A stretch of 50,581 nt of DNA, taken from contig CAKULN010000021.1 of assembly GCA_934667175.1 (NCBI GenBank), positions 1 through 50,581 of the forward strand. Direction: 5' to 3'. Source of the DNA: an uncultured Bacteroidales bacterium (lineage in GTDB: Bacteria > Bacteroidota > Bacteroidia > Bacteroidales > UBA932). Under the pieces are notes generated by a model, which was given only the letters and a program-made list of their open reading frames with translations, had not been told where the DNA came from and did no database searches. Below, piece after piece: positions 39,191 through 47,300 of the stretch; positions within the stretch are counted from its first letter, which is position 1, and every line of letters starts with the position of its first letter. Made by a program: the position numbers and the translations under genes.

Positions 39191-39261
39191 GTTTTGGCCA
39201 AATAAAATTCCTTATTTAGCCAAAAATGGGTAGAATGTATGGGTTTTGGCTAAATAAGGAA
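39191..39261. repeat. 18-bp perfect inverted repeat plus a third half-site upstream of the methyltransferase
   Basis: TTCCTTATTTAGCCAAAA (39208-39225) and TTTTGGCTAAATAAGGAA (39244-39261) are exact reverse complements around an 18-base spacer. A third, direct copy, GTTTTGGCCAAATAA (39191-39205), matches the right arm at 14 of 15 positions. Three half-sites just upstream of a restriction-modification operon suggest an operator, an attenuating hairpin or the end of a mobile segment. Confidence 0.8.
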
Positions 39262-39314
39262 ATGGGTTACCTAAAGAATCGGGCGAATTTGAATATAACG
39301 CATTTCGTGAGTTA

Positions 39315-39350
39315 TTGTAGTTCCTTAGAATTTTTGTGTATATTTACACA
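39315..39350 (+). promoter_or_regulatory. Candidate promoter and overlapping palindrome for the restriction-modification operon
   Basis: TTG (39315-39317), a 21-bp spacer and TATATTTA (39339-39346, seven of eight to TAnnTTTG) resemble a Bacteroidota promoter. The palindrome TGTGTA, TATT, TACACA (39335-39350) covers the -7 element and could be an operator. Both lie inside the longer open frame starting at 39226, which is why I start the gene downstream. Confidence 0.4.
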
Positions 39351-39372
39351 GAATAATGATTATAAATTAGAA

Positions 39373-40725
39373 ATGCTAAAAAATAAATATTTATACACGG
39401 ATATAGGAATAGAAGAATTTTCTAGAATTGTTGAGGATCCTCAGTATAGTCTATTCTTTAATAATGGTCAAGATGAGCGGCAAGAAGAAGGAACATTAAG
39501 AGTTCTCTCTCTCTTTTCGGGTTGTGGAGGAATGGATATAGGTTTAGAAGGAGGATTCATTTGTCATAATCTTTCAGCTCCCAATCAAAACTGGATACAT
39601 TCAAAAGTAAATGATAATTGGGTCTTGCTACAGCGAAACCGGTTCCGGACCGTATTTGCTTGTGATATTCTTGATGAGGCACGGTTAACATGGTTGCATT
39701 ACATGTCTCGTTATCATATAAACCCTGAGATATATCATCTTGAAAGTATTGTTGATTTGGTTAAGTTGCATCGCAATGGGGATGAGATTTTCCCAAAAAA
39801 CATAGATGTCGTTACAGGTGGATTTCCATGTCAAGATTTTAGTGTGGCCGGAAAAAGAAGAGGATTTAATTCTTCAGTTTCTCACAATGGAGAAAAAAGA
39901 ACCAGTGAAGATACTTCGGAAGAAACGCGCGGCAAACTATATATGTGGATGAAGCAAGTCATAGATATAGTACAACCAAAAATGTTCATTGCAGAAAACG
40001 TTAAGGGACTTGTTAGTCTTGGAGATGTAAAGGATATTATTCAGAGCGATTTTTCGACAGCGAATGGTAATGATTATATTGTTTTACCTCCACAAGTTCT
40101 TCATGCAGCCAATTTCGGCGTTCCGGAGACACGAGAGCGTGTGATTTTTATCGGAATTAAACGTTCAGCTTTGAACCAGCAAGCTATATCGGTATTGGAA
40201 GAACATCACATTCCAAATGAATATAATCCTTATCCGGCACCTACTCATGATTTTAATGTTTGTAATAATAATCTGCCACGACCTGTCAGTTGTCGGGATG
40301 TGCTTAAAGATCTACCCGAACCAGAAAATTCAATGGATTTAGCTCAGCAAAACTATTCTGGAGCAAAGTATTTAAGCAATGGTAGCCAGGGACAAACAGA
40401 AATTAACTTCGATGGACTTGCACCCACAATTAGGTCAGAACATCATGGAAATATTGAGTTTAGGAGGCTATCAAAAGAACATGGTGGAAAAATGACAGAT
40501 GAGTTAAATAGAGGATTAAAAGAACGTCGGCTGACTCCTCGTGAATGTGCTCTTATACAGACGTTCCCGCCTGATTATCCTTTTGTGTTCCATAAATCAG
40601 GATCAAACCGTTATGCGGTAAGCCCATCAGGAGCATATAAAGTGATAGGTAATGCTGTACCGCCAATGCTGGCATACAACATAGCGAGAAGAATTCAAGA
40701 GGTATGGCCTTTATATTTTGAGTAG
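39373..40725 (+). CDS. DNA (cytosine-5-)-methyltransferase of a type II restriction-modification system
   Basis: The enzyme transfers a methyl group from S-adenosylmethionine to C5 of cytosine in its recognition site and protects the host from the endonuclease encoded next. From the ATG at 39373 it has 450 residues, with motif I LFSGCGGMDIG (about 47), motif IV GGFPCQDFSVAGKRRGF with catalytic Cys153, motif VI AENVKGL (about 207), motif VIII ETRERVIFIG, and the C-terminal TPRECALIQTFP and IGNAVPP motifs. The recognition domain lies between about 270 and 380 and is not assignable by eye. The frame is open from 39226, but that start is in an inverted repeat and spans a candidate promoter. Codons are AT-rich compared with galK, which suggests transfer. 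Confidence 0.94.
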   Translation: MLKNKYLYTDIGIEEFSRIVEDPQYSLFFNNGQDERQEEGTLRVLSLFSGCGGMDIGLEGGFICHNLSAPNQNWIHSKVNDNWVLLQRNRFRTVFACDILDEARLTWLHYMSRYHINPEIYHLESIVDLVKLHRNGDEIFPKNIDVVTGGFPCQDFSVAGKRRGFNSSVSHNGEKRTSEDTSEETRGKLYMWMKQVIDIVQPKMFIAENVKGLVSLGDVKDIIQSDFSTANGNDYIVLPPQVLHAANFGVPETRERVIFIGIKRSALNQQAISVLEEHHIPNEYNPYPAPTHDFNVCNNNLPRPVSCRDVLKDLPEPENSMDLAQQNYSGAKYLSNGSQGQTEINFDGLAPTIRSEHHGNIEFRRLSKEHGGKMTDELNRGLKERRLTPRECALIQTFPPDYPFVFHKSGSNRYAVSPSGAYKVIGNAVPPMLAYNIARRIQEVWPLYFE

Positions 40726-40727
40726 TA

Positions 40728-41849
40728 ATGAATACTGACAATAATATAATAGCAATTAGAAAAAGGAATATAACGTTAGCTCATCAGGCTTTTGTAGATT
40801 TGATGAGTAGAACTGAAAATATCCTTAATGCTGAAGCTTTAGCTAATCCCAATGAATATAAGCAATTGACGTCTACCTCTCTGGAATCGTGTGCGGTTGA
40901 AAAAATTAAATTGGCATGCGCTGATTCTCCTTTTGATGCAAGTGAAATAGAATTGATTTCCGGACAGAGGTTTCCTGATATTGTCGCTGAAAAATACTAC
41001 GGAATTGAGGTGAAATCAACAAAGGAAGATCATTGGACATCAACGGGCAGCAGTATCTTGGAAACAACTCGTATTGAAAATGTTGATGATATTTATATGC
41101 TGTTTGGAAAGCTTGGAGGCAATATTCCACAATTCAAGTGTAGACCATACCAAGATGTTTTGTATGATATAGCTGTTACACATTCTCCGAGATATCTGAT
41201 TAATATGGAAATCTCTACAAAAGACTCCATTTTTGAAAAAATGGGAATATCTTATGACGAATTCCGAACGTCTCCAGATTCCATATCTAAGGTTAGACAT
41301 TATTATAAAGAACTGGCAAAACAACATAACCGCCAAGAAATGCCATGGTGGATTACATCAGACAACGTTGAATCTACTCATTCGTTCAATATCAAGTTAT
41401 GGAATTCACTTAAACCAGAAGAAAAACGTGATCTACAAACAAAATGCATGATACTTTTTCCTGAAGCATTAAATCCAACAAGGAGTATGACAAAGTATAA
41501 TAATACTACTCTTTGGTTGTGCTCTTATAATCAAGTTGTTAACCCGAATGTCCGAGATTTATACTCGGCCGGAGGTAAGATAACCCACGTGAATGGAAAA
41601 CGTTTGGCGACCCCCGTGGCGCAGGTGTTTAATATCATAGTAGAGTATTCCGATGATATTAAGGCTATGTTAAAGCATCCCACGTCTGAAATGTATATGA
41701 TGATTAATGATTTCAATCCTGTATTATTGCGTAAAGGAGATATGTATGAGACTTGGTTGGATATATGTTGCAAGTTTGCTGCTAAAAATAATGTGCCGCT
41801 TAAAGATTGGATAGAAACAAAACCAACATTCTCTTTCTCTAAAAAATAA
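40728..41849 (+). CDS. Type II restriction endonuclease (PD-(D/E)XK fold)
   Basis: The 373-residue product begins 2 bp after the methyltransferase stop, the usual arrangement of a type II pair. Residues 78-100 contain SGQRFPDIVAEKYYGIEVKS, with PD (83-84) and the E-x-K core (Glu94, Lys96) of the PD-(D/E)XK nuclease site. A helical N-terminal part (AHQAFVDLMSRTENILNAEAL) precedes it. The rest is not recognised, and the recognition sequence cannot be deduced; it should match that of the adjacent methyltransferase. AT-rich codon use is shared with its partner. No vsr-type mismatch nuclease or separate C-protein gene accompanies it. Confidence 0.82.
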   Translation: MNTDNNIIAIRKRNITLAHQAFVDLMSRTENILNAEALANPNEYKQLTSTSLESCAVEKIKLACADSPFDASEIELISGQRFPDIVAEKYYGIEVKSTKEDHWTSTGSSILETTRIENVDDIYMLFGKLGGNIPQFKCRPYQDVLYDIAVTHSPRYLINMEISTKDSIFEKMGISYDEFRTSPDSISKVRHYYKELAKQHNRQEMPWWITSDNVESTHSFNIKLWNSLKPEEKRDLQTKCMILFPEALNPTRSMTKYNNTTLWLCSYNQVVNPNVRDLYSAGGKITHVNGKRLATPVAQVFNIIVEYSDDIKAMLKHPTSEMYMMINDFNPVLLRKGDMYETWLDICCKFAAKNNVPLKDWIETKPTFSFSKK

Positions 41850-41894
41850 ATTTTGATAAAGGGCTTGAGTCATATCATATCTTAGGTTACTGCG

Positions 41895-42545
41895 TTACCT
41901 GAAGAAACGGGCGACCCAGGCGGGGTCGATGCGGGAGAAGCCGGGGGAGGGCTTGACGGAGGGGTTGCGGCGGATGATGCCGGCGCAGTCTTCGTAGACA
42001 TTGAATCCGATGCGGAGGCCGTGCATCTGGCCGTCTTTCGGGTAGGAGAACTCTATGTCGTTGTCCGGGCCATCCATGTGATAGAACTTGAACGGGGTGC
42101 TGAGCAGGTCCTTGGCGCCGCCTTTCTCCATCATCTCCATCTTGGTGATGTACTTGCACATCTCGATCACGCAGTCATCCAGACCGGCGTCGAAGATGTT
42201 GACCTTCTCGATCAGTGATCCGATGTCGCTCACCCGGCGGAGCGTGTAGCTTTCCAAAGTCTGCGAAATCTTCTCGAACTGAGCCTCAAGTGCCTTCTCC
42301 TGGGCTTCGGGAAGGATTCCGTCTGGCATCAGCCAGATCATAAGACGCTCGGTAGGGTCGTGGTAAAGTGTCTGACCCTGGATGAGATTAGCCTTGCCGC
42401 AATGCGGGCATTCCCACACGAACAGGGAGCCGTCCTTGACTTTCGCCTTGAGTTCCGGATTCTCTCCGACATTTATGCGGTTCCAGACTTCGATTCCGTG
42501 CTTTTCTCCGCAGGTTGAACATATTGCGGTAACTTTCTCAGGCAT
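41895..42545 (-). CDS. CpXC-domain zinc-ribbon protein
   Basis: The 216-residue product has a Cys pair near the N-terminus (CSTCGEKHG) and a second CPHCGKANL about 45 residues later, forming the zinc-binding CpXC domain. The C-terminal part (about 90-216) is helical then beta-rich and has no known motif. No function is established for this family as far as I know. It is the first gene on the right of the restriction-modification pair and faces it convergently, 45 bp apart. Confidence 0.8.
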   Translation of the reverse strand: MPEKVTAICSTCGEKHGIEVWNRINVGENPELKAKVKDGSLFVWECPHCGKANLIQGQTLYHDPTERLMIWLMPDGILPEAQEKALEAQFEKISQTLESYTLRRVSDIGSLIEKVNIFDAGLDDCVIEMCKYITKMEMMEKGGAKDLLSTPFKFYHMDGPDNDIEFSYPKDGQMHGLRIGFNVYEDCAGIIRRNPSVKPSPGFSRIDPAWVARFFR

Positions 42546-42632
42546 ATTCGTTTAGTCTAAATATTCATTAATAATTCTCCGGTTATATTCTTCGCCACTT
42601 GTTTGGTTGGCGGGAAAGAATATTCCAACCTC

Positions 42633-42908
42633 CTATTTGTCAAGCCATTTCCAGACCTTGTACATCAACGCTCCCCATGCGAGGAACAGGACCACATAGA
42701 TCCAGAACGGCAGTTTGGCCGCGTAATGCGTGCTTTGGGTGTACTTGTCGAACTCCGGGATGTCGGCGTAGTAATATGCCCCGGCTCCGAAGTCGAGCGA
42801 ATCTTGAAGCCCGAGACCGCATGCCATGATGTAAAGGGCGGCCAGAGCGGTCGCCCCTATTACGGTCAGGGTAAGAACCTTGACGATTCTTTTGCCTGAG
42901 ATATTCAT
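42633..42908 (-). CDS. Small two-helix membrane protein (91 residues), translationally coupled to the transporter gene
   Basis: The product has two likely membrane helices, about 9-30 (VLTLTVIGATALAALYIMACG) and 66-84 (LPFWIYVVLFLAWGALMYKV), separated by a polar, aromatic loop. Its ATG overlaps the stop codon of the YeiH-type transporter by one base, so the two are probably translated together. It is not a family I recognise; an accessory subunit of the transporter is a reasonable inference only. Confidence 0.7.
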   Translation of the reverse strand: MNISGKRIVKVLTLTVIGATALAALYIMACGLGLQDSLDFGAGAYYYADIPEFDKYTQSTHYAAKLPFWIYVVLFLAWGALMYKVWKWLDK

Positions 42909-44260
42909 TAATCAAGAACTGGAATCGGGAAGAACTTGCCGGAGAGGAGGAACCAGACGGCGAAGAACGTCAGCGCGATGTTGAAGAGCTGGCCGATGAT
43001 GTAGAGCCAGAGCACCTTGCCGCCCTGCATCTGTTTGATGATCTCCTTGAAGTTGGTGTCCAGTCCGATGCTGGTGAACGCCAGAACGAACGCCCAGTTC
43101 TTGTACTGGTCGAGAACCTTGTTGATGGCTCCGACCTGATCGGCTCCGCAAAGAGGCTGGATCAGGAATGAGGCCACCATCGAGGCGATGAAGAAGCCGA
43201 GGATGAACTTCGGGAATCTGTACCAGATCTCGCTTGCACCCACTTTCGCACCTGTGTTGTCCACCCTTGTGGCGAAGAAGACGGCCACAAAGAATGCGAT
43301 GAATCCGATCAGGATGTTCTGGATTGACTTCACAAGCACGGCCGCCTGCTGAGCCTCCGGACCAAGGGCAGTACCTGCCACAACAACGGCTCCTGTGGAG
43401 TCAACCGTGCCACCGATGAGAGACCCGCCCATAATCTGCGACATCCCGCAGGCCTTGATGATCACAGGCTCAAGCACCATCATGATGATTGTGAATATGA
43501 TGGATATGGACACCGTTATGGAGAGGTCGTTTTTCTTGGCGTTTGATGCCGCCGCAGTGGCGATGGCAGCGCTGGTCCCGCAGACACTGGTCGCCGTCGC
43601 CATCGTGATGACAAGCGGCTTGTTACCTATTTTCAAGACTCTGGTTCCGAACCACCACATGAACAGAATCACAATTGGAGTGACGATCCATGCTATTCCA
43701 AGGCCGTAGAGACCAAATTTGGCGATGTTGGAGAACAGTACGGAGAATCCCATGATGACAAGACCTGACTTGATGTAAAATTCAGTCTTGATGGCTGGCT
43801 TCAGCCAGTTCGGAACTCCGACTGTGTTGGAGATCAGAAGACCGACCAAAAGTGCCCAGAAAGCCCATTCGAGGTAGCGGTTGAGGGTATATTCAGCGCT
43901 GATGAGGCGTACCACAAGGGCTATGACGAACAGTCCGATGATGGCGGGAATATATTTCTTCACGCTTTCGCCTTGAAGTTTGACTCCAATCGTGAACAAC
44001 GCTCCGAGAGTGATGAACGTCACGAGGAACTTGCGCCAGAAAGCCCATGTTCCCAGCTGCTCACCCAGAGGGACAACCTTGGCCGCCGCGGCTCCCGAGA
44101 GATTCTCACCGAGAGTCCAAGTGGCGAATTTAACCGCTGAAAAATCAAACGCTTTCGTCAGGACAGCAATGCAGGCGATGATGATCACAATGCCGCCGAT
44201 CCAGATCGCCTGCCAGTCCTCCTTTCCCCAAAATGCGGGAACAGTCTTGCCTTTTTCCAT
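42908..44260 (-). CDS. YeiH-family putative sulfate exporter
   Basis: The 450-residue product is a polytopic inner-membrane protein of the YeiH/UPF0324 family, with about ten to twelve predicted helices. Family-typical segments include WALLVGLLISNTVGVP, ATATSVCGTSAAIATAAA (about 215-232), SLIGGTVDSTGAVVVAG and the C-terminal FTSIGLDTNFKEI. It is about 100 residues longer than E. coli YeiH, the excess being at the N-terminus. The sulfate exporter label is a database-style name with little experimental basis. It has its own promoter and is followed by an overlapping small membrane-protein gene. Confidence 0.88.
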   Translation of the reverse strand: MEKGKTVPAFWGKEDWQAIWIGGIVIIIACIAVLTKAFDFSAVKFATWTLGENLSGAAAAKVVPLGEQLGTWAFWRKFLVTFITLGALFTIGVKLQGESVKKYIPAIIGLFVIALVVRLISAEYTLNRYLEWAFWALLVGLLISNTVGVPNWLKPAIKTEFYIKSGLVIMGFSVLFSNIAKFGLYGLGIAWIVTPIVILFMWWFGTRVLKIGNKPLVITMATATSVCGTSAAIATAAASNAKKNDLSITVSISIIFTIIMMVLEPVIIKACGMSQIMGGSLIGGTVDSTGAVVVAGTALGPEAQQAAVLVKSIQNILIGFIAFFVAVFFATRVDNTGAKVGASEIWYRFPKFILGFFIASMVASFLIQPLCGADQVGAINKVLDQYKNWAFVLAFTSIGLDTNFKEIIKQMQGGKVLWLYIIGQLFNIALTFFAVWFLLSGKFFPIPVLD

Positions 44261-44295
44261 CTGTAGAAAAATTAGTATAATGTTTTACTATTTTG

Positions 44296-44327
44296 CAAAG
44301 ATATAACAACTGGCGGTTTCTCGCAAA
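44296..44327 (-). promoter_or_regulatory. Promoter of the YeiH-type transporter gene
   Basis: On the minus strand TTTG (44327-44324), a 20-bp spacer and TATCTTTG (44303-44296) match the Bacteroidota promoter well. It is 36 bp upstream of the ATG. Confidence 0.68.
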
Positions 44328-44345
44328 ACTTTTTCAAAATGTGAC

Positions 44346-47300
44346 TTAAAGGCTGATGCTGAAGATCCAGCCGATGTAGTTCTTGTTGAGGTTGGTGATA
44401 GGGAAGCGGTCGATGTAGTGCCAGAAGTTGCGGGCGTAGCGGATGCCGATCTGGGTGTCGTACGGGAGCCAGAAGAAGTTGCCGAGATTGACGGTAAGGT
44501 CGGCTCCGACACTGAACAGGTTCTCTCCGGCGACGGCTCCGGGGTTGTAATGCAGCCAATTGTCCCAGCAGAAAGTCTGGTAGGACCAGTCGAAGAACGG
44601 GGTCAGTTCGAAATTCTTGATGTAGGCGACAGGGCTGAGGAACGAACAGTCAACGTCCGCGAAAGGAATCGCATAGTCGGCGGTTACCCTCCATCTGGAT
44701 TCCGAGCAGGAATTGATGATGTTTTTGAGGTTTGTGCCCACGAATCCTCTCGGGATGGCGGTCAACGCCCCTTCCATGACGCCTCCCTCTTCGTATGGTC
44801 CGTACCACACCTCCATGGATGCGGAAAGACGGAGCCCTTGGCGGGCGGTGAACCCTGGAAGATAGCCATAGGTGTAGAGGTAGGCTGTCGGATTGTAGGC
44901 CTTGCTGTGTCCCGGTCTGAAGTGGAATCCGAGCTCGGCCCCGAACCCAAGAGAAGGAAAGACTTGTGACGGGGCCTTCTGCCTCATGACATAGCCTCTC
45001 AGAGATGCGTCCAGGGTCTGAAGAGGGGAGATATGGTCCTCACCTACTGTGCTATAGGTTTCGGTCACATCCTTGTCGTCTTTTTTCACGATGTGCTGGA
45101 ACAGTATCTGGTCGTTGTACCTGTCGTTGGTGAACTTGTACTTGACCTGCGGGATAAGTCCGCGGCTGATTCCGCCCGACGAGAAGTTGAACGGAATGTA
45201 GACTTTCAGGCCTCCCTCGAAATAAGGTCTGTCTGTAAGGGTGCCTTTGTTGTACAGGCTGTACATTCTATCTTTGCTGACCTGGATTTTCTGGATGTCA
45301 AGAGCTGCCCTGTCGTTGAAGTCGGCGGAGAACTCAAACACGGGGTAAAGACCTGTGAATATGTACTTGAAGTGTCCCGAATGTCTCCATTCACCAGCCT
45401 TGTACGGGTCTTCGTGCGCGCCATAGCCGACCATTCCGTAGCCGGTGCTCAGCAGATTCTGGAACAAGGCGGTGGCGCCGAGCGACGCGCTTTTGTAGTA
45501 GTCGTCGGAGCTGATGGACTCGATGTTGTCGTAGTTGAAATAGACGGGAGCCCACGAATGGACGTGTGGCAATCTGATCTTTGAATATCTTTCCGTCTGC
45601 GAGAATTTTTCCTCCGACGCAATGGAAGCCGTGTCGCCAAGAGCGGTTTCCTGCGCTGTAAGCGCTTCCGCTACAGGGTATTTATGAATATCCCCGTACG
45701 ACACTTCGAAGCATGGTAGGTCGCTGACCGCCGTGGCGTACATCATGCGGCCCTGTTTGTAGTCCTGAGGTCTGTCCGATGCCGCCAGCGAGCTGTAGTA
45801 CAGTGTGTCGGCCCTGAAGACAGGCGAGCTGATTCCGTAGCGGGTCGAGGTCAACTGCCGTAGCATCAGGCTCTCAACGTCCAATGAATATAACTCCGTC
45901 ACTCCCGTCCTGTCGCACAGGAAGGATAGCTGTGCGTTTTCTGAGACCGGGCGCTTCGACACTTCGGCTAGCTCAGTGCACCGCAGGCTCAGCGACCGGT
46001 CACTGAGCCTGTTATTCGACCGGTCACTGAGCTTGTCGAAGTGACCTGAGCCAGAGGTGTCTCTTTCTGTTTCAGACCCCTCGATGTTTGTCGAGCTCTG
46101 TCGAACCACAAGTCCAACGACCGGAACAGAGCGAAGATGCGAAAGAGTGACAGGTTGAGGACCAAGTAGTTGTCTGAGCGCAGCCTTCCCGTCAGCCTTC
46201 CGTCCTGCAATCTCATAGACTCCCATCCCGTTCTCCGATAGCCCTGCCGCGAACAGCCGTCCCCCGATCCAGGCCGATTCCGTAAACTGAAGCGAGTCCG
46301 GAGCGATGAACGATTCCCTGACGGAGCCATCAGAGGCGTCCAGCAGGACAAGGTGCGACCCTCCGGCGTAAGGATATTCAGTGGCGGCGATGACCTTTCC
46401 GTCAGGTGCCGGCGCCGGATTGAAGTAACGTCCGTTTCTGGTCAGATTGTGGACTTTCCCCGGCTTGGACAGATTCACGTACCGGATCCGGGAACTCCCT
46501 CCGAGAGTCCATCTACGCCCTGCCACGGACTCGCTCCAGAATATTCTTTGACCCTCAGAATCAAGAAACAGGTCGCTTGTGTAGGAAGCGAAAGACCTGA
46601 GCCTTTTTTCCTTACCTGTTGGATCCAGCCTGACCAGACTGTTAGGTTTGGCTATTCCTGATTTGAGGGAATATATTCCTGAATCATCCGCCGCGACCGC
46701 CCCTTTGTACTCCGTGTGCATCCGTGAGGCTTTGCTGACTTGCTTCGATGGCATGAACGGTACTCTGAGTGCCGCTTCGACATTCCAAAGCTGCTGAAAA
46801 TTCTCCTCTATGGAACGGAATGATTCCTTGAAACTCTTTCCGCTGGCTGACGTGACGGTCTTCTGGAGATTGAAGAGCCAGCCTTTGCGGACAACCCTGT
46901 CGAAATATTCCTTAGTGAAAAGAGGGTCATCAAAGAACACCCTCGTTCCTGCGATGAGCATATAACCAACTCTATAGTAGTCAGGAGTATAGTTTTTGTT
47001 CGAGCCGTAGAACCACCTATAGTAGTCCCTCCAGTCTCCGCAGTCGAACGCCGGCCTCATATATTCAAGAAAGTCGGCCTGACGTCCGCGTCCGCTCCGG
47101 CTGAGCGCCGTCTCCGCCACAACCGCGTCTCCCTCAAGGAACGCCGGCCCCGGATATATTCCCGCGAAGGCTCCGGCCACCATTTCTCCGAAGAGGTAGT
47201 GTAGGACTTTTCCTCCTCCCGAAGCTCCAAATTGCATTTGAGCCGCATGCCGCCCCTCGTGGATCGCCAGATTCCGCACCCAAGGCATCGCCGTCGGAGA

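Noticed and set aside
39208..39261. Terminal inverted repeat of an insertion sequence
   Set aside because: The two arms are only 18 bp apart, with no transposase or matching end near 41.85 kb; an operator or hairpin is more likely.
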